A program made the position numbers and the translations under genes. Shown piece by piece: positions 32,340 through 42,560 of a stretch of DNA of 64,000 nucleotides. This DNA comes from Parascedosporium putredinis (lineage: Eukaryota > Ascomycota > Sordariomycetes > Microascales > Microascaceae), in the NCBI GenBank assembly GCA_949357655.1, contig CASHTG010000007.1, forward strand, positions 930,001 through 994,000. The letters are read 5' to 3'. Position 1 is the first letter of the stretch, and every line of letters begins with the position of its first letter. The notes below the pieces were generated by a model. It was given only the letters and a program-made list of their open reading frames with translations, was not told the DNA's origin and made no database searches.

Positions 32340-33973
32340 ATGCGTCGCTCGCCGCTCCTCTCCTTGGCGTCTTCAGCCATCCTAGTCTCTAAGATTATGG
32401 CCCTCCCACCGAATAATTCTGCTATCACTGTTCCAAACATTGAGATGGAAGTGGATTTAATCGTTGTGGGTGGGGTTTCTCTGGTCTGATGGCGGCTTAT
32501 GAAGCCACCCAAGCAGGTCTCAACACACTCGTCCTCGAGGCCAAACACCGCACGGGGGCCGAAGCCGAAGTCAATCTCTTGAAAGTAATCCGGGCGCAGT
32601 TATCGAGATGGGCGCGACCTGGATCAATGAATATACTCAGCCTACCATCTTCGGGTTGTGCCAGAAATTCGGCCTCGAGACAGCTGAACAGTATATCGAT
32701 GGGTACACCGTTTACGAGGACGGTGAAGGGCAAATCCGCAAAAGATTGGACAACAACCAGACCGAAAACGTGAGTGGCATCTGGTGCTGAGTAGTATGCA
32801 AAGGAAATTATACTGACATTTACCATACAGGCCTCGTTTAGCGTCGAAGCTCCCGATGCTGAGCAAGACCCATTGACAGCGTTCGTTATGCTGATTGCTA
32901 TGGCTGCGGCAGAGCGCGACATCTACCGATTTGACAACTTCCCAGCCGAGGAAGACGTTTCTCTCGCAGAGTGGGTCGCGAAAAGGACAAAGCCCTTTGG
33001 GACAATTCCGCAGTACGTGGTGCTTGCCGACAACTGTCTAGCGCCGTTGTCGGTCGTGAACCAGAAGAGATTGGGGCGCATTATTTCTTAGACTATCTCC
33101 AATCTGGATATGGCTATGAGAGTATAGCGTCTGAGGGAGCGGGAGGAGCCCAGTCTCTCAAAGTCAAGAAAGGTACGAAAATCCTGGTTGCTTGTCCAGT
33201 TTCTGCATGTGGCTAATACTTCATAGGAACATCTGCGATCTCCAATTCTCTCGTGGCAGCCATGCCTCCAGGAACCATCGTTCTCAATAGCCCAGTGAAC
33301 GCCATTACACAAGTCCCGGCTGGAGATGTCTATGTGTCCACCAGCAACGGTCACCACTACAAATCTCGACAGGTAATTCTAGCCAATCCTACAAACACGT
33401 ACAAAAATATCCGCTTTTCTCCCCGTCTCCCCAAATCCAAGGACACTCTAGTTTCGAACACAAAGCCGGGAATTTACGCCAAGGTGATTATGACTTATTC
33501 TTCGCCCTGGTGGCGCGAGGCGGGACTGGTCGGAAAATTCGAGTCCGTGACGGGGCCGATCTGCTTTAGCTGGGATATTTCGGACCTGGATGCTAAGCAG
33601 TATAGTCTTGCCGTCTTCGTCGCCGGTAAGGTTGCCGCCGCCTGGCATGAGCTAAGCGAGCCGGCCCAGGAGGAGGCTATCATTGAGCACCTCGCTAGAC
33701 TTGTGGGGCCGGAACTAGCGACTAATGCCCGGGATGTCGTGGAGATAAACACCGTAGAGTGGACCAAAGAGGAGCATATTTGGGGTGGGCCCACATCGGC
33801 GATGGGCCCGGGAATGCTGCGAAAGTACGGCCATGCGCTGCGAGAGCCTTTTGGACGCTTGCATTTCGCAGGAGGAGACCGCCTACGAGTGGAAGGGCTA
33901 TTTGGAAGGCGCTATTACCTCTGGAAAGCGTGCGGCCGAGGAGGTCATTGACTCTCTTGCTCGGGGTAAATGA
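32340..33973 (+). CDS. Flavin-containing monoamine oxidase family protein (frameshifted)
   Basis: FAD enzyme that oxidises an amine to an aldehyde, giving ammonia and H2O2. The leader MRRSPLLSLASSAILVSKIMALP suggests secretion or membrane association. The dinucleotide fold VDLIVVGGG-x-SGLMAAYEA lies near 32455-32505, then LVLEA-x4-TGG and EMGATWINEYTQP, a substrate-domain middle (WWREAGLVGKFESVTGP) and the C-terminal FAD motif ending WKGYLEGAITSGKRAAEEV. Introns are 32770-32830 and 33173-33226. Single missing bases explain breaks near 32475 (G run), 32560 (G run) and 32987 (A run). The break near 33868, in the FAG-x-ET motif, needs two bases or the loss of one. The substrate is unknown. Confidence 0.85.
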
Positions 33974-34631
33974 TGGATCAATTGGTTCATACAAGTTGGC
34001 AGAGCCAGATATCTAGATAGAGCTCCAAATGTTTGATTTTTCATTCCTTTACTATGGACAATTTTGAATACAAGGCTTCGGCGATTAAAATCATACATGT
34101 ATCAGCAGTTGTCCATCTTTTTATTCGGGAGGCACGGCCCCTAGTGGCAAATTCAAATTCGGCGCCCGGATGCCCTGATGCGGGGATAACGGACTTTGCG
34201 GTTCTAAAACAACCGGCCTGTGGGAGGTTTAAATGGTGATAAACTCTTTCTTCCAGACGTCACATCGTCCAAAGGTAAACAGAAGATTCTAGCGTCGGGG
34301 ACATTAGTAATATACACAGGACATCCGGCATCAATTGATCGGTAGGTGGCGAGACGGCCCGGCTCGGAACAGAGATTCTCATGCACAAGATGCCTGACCC
34401 CGCGTCATAAGTCCATCCAGCCGCTAAATCCAACCCCAAAATCCGTAAACCCCGCAGCCACTTTACACCAAGATGCCGCCCGCCTTGATATGATAGATTT
34501 TGAAGAGTATATATAGATGGAAAGGAAACCTAGGATATTGTTGTGCTAGAGGGCCTAACTAAACACCAAACAACACTTCAAGTTTTAATTCACTCGATCC
34601 TTTCCCACTCCTAGACAAAGAACCAGCAGCC
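33974..34631. other. Intergenic between amine oxidase and aldo-keto reductase
   Basis: It contains TACATGTA at 34094-34101, TCAATTGA at 34331-34338 and a TATA box at 34508. No gene is seen. Confidence 0.4.
34508..34516 (+). promoter_or_regulatory. TATA box of the aldo-keto reductase gene
   Basis: TATATATAG, 124 bp before ATG 34632. Confidence 0.5.
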
Positions 34632-35755
34632 ATGGCTTTCCCAACACCACCAGAGCCCAAGACCGAATTGGGTCGTTATCGAACTCTCTCCAGCACAGCC
34701 GGTGTGCGCGTATCACCGCTCGCACTGGGGGCAATGTCCCTGGGCGTGGCGTGGACCGAATTCATGGGCTCCATGGACGAGGAGCAGTCTTACAAGCTCC
34801 TAGACGCGTATGTAGATGCTGGCGGGAATTTCATCGATACGGCGAATAACTACCAGAATGAGCAATCTGAGGAATATATCGGCCGGTGGATGGCGAGCCG
34901 AAAGAACCGTGATACCATGGTCATTGCCACGAAATTCACAAACAATTACGCTTCGCACAGACTAGGGTATGGGAAGACGGTCAACTACGGAGGAAACAAT
35001 AAAAAGTCACTCCACCTCTCTGTTGCCGACTCCTCCGCAAACTGCAAACGGATTACATCGACCTTCTCTACATCCACTGGTGGGATTGGTCGACCTCGAT
35101 TGAGGAACTCGTGGATTCCCTTCATATCCTGGTCCAGCAGGGCAGAGTGCTTTACCTAGGCGCATCCGATTGCCCGGCGTGGATCGTATCTGCAGCCAAC
35201 GTATACGCCAAGTCTCATGGAAAAACTCCCTTCTCCGTCTACCAGGGCCGCTGGAGCTTGATGGAACGCGACTTCGAAAGGGACATCATCCCCATGGCTC
35301 GTCATTTCGGCATGGCGCTCTGCCCTTGGGGCGTTCTCGGAGGGGCTCAATTGCAAACTTCGAAGCAGATTGAAGAACGCAAGAAGAACAACGAGGGAGG
35401 TCGGAGCTTCTTCCAGACTGAAGAGGCCCGCAGGGTCAGCGAGGCTCTAGAGAAAGTGGCTACTGAACACGGCATCGACAGCATCCAGCAGATTGCTCTC
35501 GCCTATGTCAGGCAAAAGGCCAAGGGAGTGAATGTGGTCCCCCTGCTTGGTGGTCGCAAAATCCAGCAACTCGAGGACAACATTGCGGCCTTGAGCATCC
35601 GTTTGACGGACGAGCAGATTAACCAAATCGATGAGATTAAGGAGTTCGATATTGGGTTTCCCATGAATTTCGTCTCTGGAGACCCTAAACTAGGCTTTAA
35701 ACGGCCGCCTTTGATCGAGTCTCTAGTCGGTGCTAAGATTGCCTACGAGGATTGA
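34632..35755 (+). CDS. Aldo-keto reductase, aryl-alcohol dehydrogenase (AAD) type (one frameshift)
   Basis: NADP(H)-dependent reductase of aldehydes and ketones, cytosolic TIM barrel. VSPLALGAMSLGVAW is the first strand and turn. FIDTANNYQNEQSEE holds the catalytic Asp and Tyr. DYIDLLYIHWWDW holds the active-site His. Later come VLYLGASDCPAW, GVNVVPLLGGRKIQQLEDN (cofactor-binding end) and the AAD-type tail GFPMNFVSGDPKLGFKRPP. One base is missing near 35030 (TCCTCC, expected TCCCTCC), which separates the halves; restored length is 374 residues, normal for fungal AAD. It follows the amine oxidase on the same strand 660 bp away, so the two could act in one amine-to-alcohol route, but this is inference only. 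Confidence 0.9.
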
Positions 35756-36880
35756 TGTGGTGGGGGTTCCTAGCGGTTGCAAGATATAATATGAATACAA
35801 TTGCAAAATTTCTTCAGATCCATTACTACCCACCTTAATTTTCTACAGTTTTCCAGTGGTATTTACTAGTCACTCAATACTCCAGCTTGGGGCCCGTGGT
35901 CATCCCCGAGGACCGCGGCGTACGACAGCGCACCTGAATACGAAAAGAGGTATTGGTCATTGGTCTCATAGCTTTACTGTTGATAAAAGGTGAATCGAAG
36001 TGAAGCTAAGAAAGAAACGTATATGCTGGACGTGGAAGAGAGCAGTCGTCCGTATTTCCGGTTCAGCATGAGCTTTGTATGAAGGGAACAACCTACGGAT
36101 GTATTTTCATACAAAAAATGCAGCAGCATGCAAGTCGTATGACCAAGATTAAAGCTCACCTCGCCGTTCTCAAATTATCCAGGCCGCTCACCTTAAGAGA
36201 TTTAGTGTCTAAAAATATTCCCATGCGACAGTTGATATCTTCATGCAAGGCACTGCTTAAGCTCGTGTGATTTCTTTCTTGGCGTATCTCGACTACCTAA
36301 ACAAACCCAAAGGAGGTGCGAGCGCATTCTCCCATCCTTAACTTCTCAATATCAGCATCTCATAGTAAGATCAGGAGTCCATCTACTGTTGGTCGCTGCA
36401 CGGGAAGTAAGCGTATTGAAATATGAAGCCCATTGCTCTGGTCTGCATATATGTGGCCCGATCGGTCTAGAAGCCGCTAAGATAACCTTATTAATTCTAT
36501 TTTTGTCATGTCATCTGAGCTAGCTCCCAGTGCTGCCTGGGGAAAACAAGGAACATGCAGGAAGGGGAAAAGTTGAGGCTGTGTCATGGGCGTGAGCCAA
36601 TGGCATGCACGCTTACAGGGAGGGGGCAAGTGCGATGTGAGTGCGATGTGAGTGCGATAAGACCACAACTGAATGCGAAACGGGCGCGATGAGGGGTGCG
36701 ATGAGGAGTGCGATGGAGAGCGCGACGACTTGTCACTCAACTTATAGCTGTATCCAGAAAGCTCTTCCGTTGTATTTAATTCGACGCGTTCGTCGAGTGT
36801 CAAGCGGGTATGCGACTACCTCGAACATCTCGGATCTCAGCACAAATTCCATCCTAGCCATCCCTAACCCTGATCACCGC
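35756..36880. other. Intergenic, upstream region of the Zn2Cys6-ankyrin gene
   Basis: No supported gene. The right part holds an unusual cluster of GCGAT motifs, listed separately. Confidence 0.45.
36631..36727 (+). promoter_or_regulatory. Phased GCGAT / GCGATGAG motif cluster
   Basis: GCGAT starts at 36632, 36643 and 36654 (11-bp steps), then at 36686, 36698 and 36710 (12-bp steps). Two copies read GCGATGAG, which equals the yeast PAC box. The cluster lies 150-250 bp before the ATG at 36881. Confidence 0.45.
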
Positions 36881-39439
36881 ATGCAACCCAAAATGACGAG
36901 TCCCCTCGAACAAGCCGATGAGAATGGCAGCACCCCTTATAGTCGACGGTTAAACTTCTTGAAGTGCAGGCAATGTAGATCCGACAAACAAAGAGTAAGG
37001 GAACTCTCCGTCAAAGACGCCCAGGCCCGTATGAAGCTAACGATACAATGTGTGAGGTAGTGTGAACCTATTGACCGGACGTGGCCAGGTGAGAAATGCA
37101 CTCGATGCTGCGCAAAAGGGTGGCCGTGTTCCGAGAACTTGAGCGCGGAGCAACAGCGACAAAGAGAAAACCAGAGGAAGCGGATTCCCCAGAAGGAAAT
37201 GACAAGGGCTTTGAATTCAAGCTAGATTCCGTTTCTAGCTCATTGGCATTTGACCAATATGTCCAACTGTAAGTGTTGCTGTACGCCTCCGGTTGTGTTG
37301 AGCCCTCAATTGATCAATGACAAAAACTTACAATACAGAACGCTGCAACAAAATGCCCTCTTCACAGCAGTGAGGCAGCTTAGAAAGGCGTACAACGAAG
37401 CGCGGAGGGACAATGACCACAAGTCGACAAATTGGAGGGCGCTCAATGGAATGGCACGCGCCGCACGACTCTACCGGGACATCATGATCGAGCAGGCGTA
37501 TTCCATCATGCAGACAAAGCCCTCCCAATTCCTTGCCTTCGCCACACTATCGCTCGTTGCAGCACTGCCGTTATTGGAGGATCCAGGAGAAGTGGGCTTC
37601 GAGACGTACATCGATGACGAGCACGAAAAAAGTCTACGCGAGGCTGATGTCGTTGTGGTTCTGTACCAAGTCCCTACCTAGGGTCATCTCGGGGCTTCTT
37701 GTTATTTACAAAGGGCCATTTTAATCCGCCGCCTGAGGTGGAGATCGCAGCTTCCCGCAGATGAACTTCTAGAGCGTGTTTTAAGACACGAGCAAGATTA
37801 CCAGAGCCTTGTAAACGACATAGCTACCGTTGAGAAAGCTCCCAGGCCCAAGAAGACCCACCCTTCCAAGCAGGATGACCACTCCGCCACCACAAAGAAA
37901 TCGTTCTCTTCGCAAGAGAACAGCAGCCCAAGGTACCAATCGAGCGGTTCGCTCCGTCAGCCATGCACATCCTTTTAGATATTATACCGGAAGACTCGAC
38001 TACTCTCTCGGATTGCCTCGAGAATTTCATGGTCAACCAAATCAACACAACAAAGGCTAGTGAACCAGATCTCCTTGGACGTACATGTCTACATATCGCA
38101 TGCTCCAAGGGTTTCGATTTAGCTGCTGCCAAGATGGTCGAAGGCGGCGCATCGTATAACGTAAAGGACTCTACAGGCAGGACCGCTGTCCACTGGGCGG
38201 CGCTCCGCGGGTGCCGAACGTTTCTAGCGGCGCTTTCAGATCACAAGGGAACCGGTTGCCTTTTGCACGATGAAGACCATGATGGCCACACCCCGCTCTC
38301 ATTAGCCGTGAAAAGCTACGAAGCGGCGAAAGACAAAGTATCTGCATTGTTCACGCTGTCAATACTTCATCAAATGTGGATGGAATATAAGTGTAAACTA
38401 TGCAAAGGAAATCGAGGATGGGGAGTGTTGCATTACGCATCCGCACTTGGACTGGCTGACACCGTCCAAGCCCTTTTATCTGGAGAGTTCATGCCCTACG
38501 ATTTGAGAACGAACTCCGGAGAAACTCCACTTGCCGTGGCCGCCGAAGAGGGACATTTGAATGTCGTGAAAGTCCTGTGCAGCGAGCCCACGGTAGATGT
38601 ACTGCCCGAGATAACTCGGGACGAACGGCACTTGACAGGGCCCGGGACCGACATGTGAGTGTGGCTCATTATCTAGAAACTCGCATGGATTTTGGTGGAT
38701 ACACAGAGGATCCCATGCCACCTTCACTAGAGCCGCTTGCTCTCTCCAATCCTCCCTCAATTGTTCTCAATGATAGCTCCTATCGGGTAGTCGATACTTT
38801 AGTGTCAGAAAAAGTTTTGAACGACGCAGGCATGCAGTACCTGGAGGAAATCAGCTCCCAAGACACAATGAAAATTTCTATTGACAGCGACACACTTACC
38901 ATTCCAGTGGCTCATTACGACGATGCTTTAGTCGAAGAAGAGATGGGACCACAAACAGAAGCCTGGGATTACATTGTCGAATTTGCGCTCCGGGATAGCG
39001 CTGAGATTTTCCGCAAAAGAAGTTTGGCAGCGTCCACAGCTTCACTAACATCTCGGCCTCCCTCTGCGCGGCGGCAGCCGAAGAGACAACGCCGTTCTTC
39101 CCGTCAAACAAGTATGGTGTCGCGTGTTTCATCCATTGGTTCGGTCATCTCGACAGCTTCAATCATATCGGTAGGGGTGGGAGTTTTAAGGTTGGCATTC
39201 GGTCGAGACCCGGTTCACTATCCGAAGTGAAGAGGGTAGATGCGCGGTTTTCTCGAAACTATTCTTGCTGTGAAGAGTCTCTGCCTACGATGCACGATTT
39301 GATAAAGCACAACGAAGATGTCCACGGCTCTGGGGAGGAAGATGCAAAGCCAAAGGATAAGCAAGAACCCGAGTTACACGTACAAGGGGACGTAGAAGTA
39401 TCCGACCTTGCAAAACAAATGGAGTCTACTGTCGTCTAA
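36881..39439 (+). CDS. Zn2Cys6 DNA-binding domain fused to ankyrin repeats (frameshifted)
   Basis: Exon 1 starts MQPKMTSPLEQADENG. Across intron 36995-37060 the protein reads C-RQ-C-RSDKQR-C, then ten residues, C-TR-C-CAKGWP-C, a complete Zn(II)2Cys6 cluster. Intron 37269-37338 follows. The middle is helical (LQQNALFTAVRQLRKAYNEARR). Then come about four ankyrin units (GRTCLHIACSKGFDLAAAKMV, GRTAVHWAALRG, WGVLHYASALGLADTVQALL, GETPLAVAAEEGHLNVVKVL), a Ser/Arg-rich region and a short Cys/His tail (SCCEESLPTMHDLIKHNEDVH). Missing bases near 37155, 37735-37800, about 37940, 38610 and 39228 break the frame, and a further intron near 37672-37722 is likely. The exact exon structure in 37660-37965 is unresolved. 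Probably a nuclear regulator; targets unknown. Confidence 0.7.
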
Positions 39440-39853
39440 GATAGACGTATGGTAGGGGACATGTTGTACATGTATATCATATCTACCTTTCTCATGCTCA
39501 ATTCAATTTTCCCAAAATCAAAGATACGTCACTCGACCTATCGTGATTAACGCCTGGTCGCTATTGTCGTGCTTGCAATAACGATGAAACCCTTCTTTAA
39601 TTTCACCACGAGTGAGAGTCATATTCCGCTAAGATTCTTAGATTGATAACATATATAATTGTATAAAGATTACAAAAAGATTATGAAAGGTGCGTGGCAC
39701 TACTCGGTGGCTCCGCGGCCATCCCGCCGACAGTCAGTCTTGCTCCCTCCCACTCCTTCACATGTCCGGGGTATAATAAGAAATAAAAATGATTGGCGCT
39801 TTTCTATGGTTTGGGGGTGAGATTTCAGCTGCCCGTAAAAAAGGCTAGCTGAT
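39440..39853. other. Converging 3' intergenic region
   Basis: TACATGTA lies 27 bp after the stop (39467-39474). No gene is seen. Confidence 0.4.
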
Positions 39854-41956
39854 TTACCAGGTGGGAGTGTTGACGGCAAGAGCCATGAGGCAGCCGCCGA
39901 TGAGACCGGCAATGGGGATGGTCATGATCCAAGAGAAGAAGAGGAGGCCGAATCGCTTCCAGTTGACGGCCCTCCAGGTACCGTTGCAGAGACCGACACC
40001 GATGGTGGCGCCGGTGATGCACATGGAGGTGGAGACGGGGAGGGCGTACTGGGAGAAGATGAGAATGGTGATGGCGGCACCCATTTCCATGGAGGAACCA
40101 CGGCTCGGGGAGTGGTAGGTGAGCTTGTTACCCATGACTATAACAAGTTAGCTTTCTCGGTCTTTAAACTGGAGCGGTGGGAATGAATTTGTTTCTCTCG
40201 ACTTACCCTTCATGATGTTGTAACCGTAGGTGATGAAACCGATGCAAATCACGGCGGCAGTAATTCCAAGCTGCCAGTAAGGAACATCGGCCTTGGAGGC
40301 GCTGGGCTTACCAGTCGACCAAGCAGCGTACATACCAGCCCAGACACCGACGGCGTTACCGACATCGTTGGCGCCGTGGGCAAAGGAGGCGGTGCAGGCA
40401 GTGATGACCTGGACGTAGGAGTAGAGATGCTCGACCTCGTTGGAGTACTTGGGGGCGTGGCTGTAGACGCGCTCCATGCGAATACCCTCGGGGAACCCTT
40501 GATGCCGATCTGCGCGGTGTGGATATCATAGTGGGTACCGTAGAGGAGGGCGACGATGATCTGGGCGGGGATGCGCTTGACGACGGCGATGAGGTTGTGG
40601 GTCTCGTGGATGGAGCCGGCGCCGAGCTGGTTGTTGTGCAGGGTGCGCATAGCCCAGCCGAGGGGACCACGGGACTTGCGGAGGTTGGCGTGGTGGGCGT
40701 TGCGGGCGTTGCGGAGGAGCTGCTGGTATTCCTCGTGGGTGTACTCGAGGGGCGAGACGCCCTTCTCCTGGTCGGCGGCGGTGGTGGAGGAGGGGGCCTT
40801 GGCGGGCTTGATGGCGTCACCACCGTCGGCGGCGAGGTTCTTCTCCTCGATGGTCTGGGGAGCGGGGCGGCCGGCGTCGGAGTCGGTCTCGGTGTCCTCC
40901 TGGACGACGGCGTAGTCGGGGACGTCGGCCTTGCGGCTCTCGGCGTCAGCGGGAGCGGGGCGCTTGAACAGGAGAGGGCCCTGGAAGATCATCCACCAGC
41001 GGATGGTGTAGTCCTTCTTGACGACCTTGGCGTGGACATAGGGGACGAAGAAGAGGGCAGCGACGAGGGCGAGGCCGAAACCGGTGCCGAGGGAGACGGA
41101 GGCGATGTACCACGCGGGCTTCTTGTCGAGGCCGAGCCTGGGCGAGCCCTTGTAGACGACGGACAGGGAGCAGACGGTACCCGCGATGAGGAAGAAGGCC
41201 GGGGAGGTGTAGACGGCCCAGGGCAGAGGGTTCTTGCGCAAGTGGACGGTAAACTTGATGAGCATGAAGATGATGGCGCCGAAGCAAGCGGAGATGAAGG
41301 GGGCCATGGCGAGGCCGGCGAAGATGGCGCCGAGGCCGGTACCCTTGTTCCAGCCCCAGTTGACCTGGCTGGCGCCGACGGCGGCGACGCCGACACCGGC
41401 GATGGAGGAGACGAGGGAGTAGGTGGAGGAGACGTGGGCGGAGTTGCGGGTGCACCACATGACCCACATGGAGGCGCCGGCGGAGGCGCAGGCGAAGGCG
41501 AGGAGCTGGACGCCGGCGTTGTCGCCGAAGGCGGAGCTGGGGATGATGCCGTTCTTGATGGTGGAGGCGGTGCGGGCGCCGACGGCGAGGGCGCCGGTTA
41601 GCTCAAAGACCGTGCAGAGGACCATGGCTTGGCGGTAGGTGACCGAGCGCGAGGAAACGCTGGTGGCCCAGGCGTTGGCGACATCATCTGCGAGCAGGGG
41701 GAAAAAGAGAGGGCACGTGTTAGTCAATTTTCTGAGGGTGTTTGGAAGGAAAATGCCAAGAGCAGCACAGTGGTGATAGTGAGATGGGGGATGGGGGAAG
41801 TATGGTGATTGGGGGAAAGGTGGGTGATTGAAGCTCAAAGAGAAACAAGAGGAACACGGGGGGAAGCAAGCACATACTGGCACCGTTGTTGAAAGCCTCG
41901 AGGAGGGCAAAGATGGTGCCAATGGCAAAAATGTAGGTGTAGGCGTCGAGAACCAT
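39854..41956 (-). CDS. Na+/phosphate symporter, Pho89 type (PiT family; one frameshift)
   Basis: High-affinity plasma-membrane phosphate importer. Exons: 41878-41956, 40207-41687 and 39854-40137, about 614 residues. The duplicated PiT signature is present: GANDVANAW near the N-terminus and HGANDVGNA near the C-terminus. There are about ten membrane helices around a long hydrophilic loop (residues about 290-400: EDTETDSDAGRPAPQ and so on). Start MVLDAYTYIFAIGT and the first intron inside GA-ND suit fungal homologues. One base is missing near 40488 (CCCC; expected GIKGSPEGIRMERV), a probable assembly error. CACGTG at 41714 in intron 1 and CACGTGGG sites upstream suggest phosphate-starvation control by a Pho4/NUC-1-like factor. 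Confidence 0.94.
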
Positions 41957-42554
41957 GTTTGGCGAATGTGTCCCAAGCTTGCTTGGCGATCTTGGCAGGG
42001 CGGACTTGGCTTTGAAAGTCGGATGAGGGTTGGTCGGATGGAGAGGAAGGAAGGGCAAGGGAGGGAGGGCCAAGACTCTTGTATTTAAAGCTTGGCGAGG
42101 GAAGGATGATGCTACGTCTCGAGGGGGAGGGGGAGATTCGAAAACGAGAAAGAAAAAAAAGAAAATGCTCGGCGGAACCGGGCTGCCGGAGCCTAGCATT
42201 CAGCGCACATTGCAAGGGAAAGGGGAAGGTGATACCGAGACCAAGAAGAGAAAAAAAGAAAAAGAAAAAAAAAGAAACAAAGATGGAAAATGTGGCCGAA
42301 GTGGGCGAGTGGGGTGTGGCCCACGTCGGTGTCTCGTTCGAGGCTGGGATGTCATCAAGATTAGAAAATATTGGGTACATTGATTCCTCTATTGGTCTCG
42401 CTAATGCATTTCGACGCCAGACAGGATTCCCGAGAGAAAAGAGACCAACGAGCTATACTGGGGAGTGGAGGGGGCGCGAAGGAAACGGGTCGTGTGCGCA
42501 GAGTTGAACGACACACGACGATCGAAGGGCCCCAGAAAGCCAAGCAAGCTCGAG

Positions 42555-42560
42555 CACGTG
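42555..42560. promoter_or_regulatory. CACGTG(GGG) site upstream of the phosphate symporter
   Basis: CACGTGGG, the high-affinity Pho4-type E-box, lies about 600 bp before the symporter ATG. Further copies are at 43355-43360 and 44294-44299. Confidence 0.45.

Noticed and set aside
40519..41601. Long plus-strand open frame opposite the phosphate symporter
   Set aside because: It is a Gly/Glu/Asp-rich mirror of GC-rich membrane-protein codons on the other strand and shows no domain.
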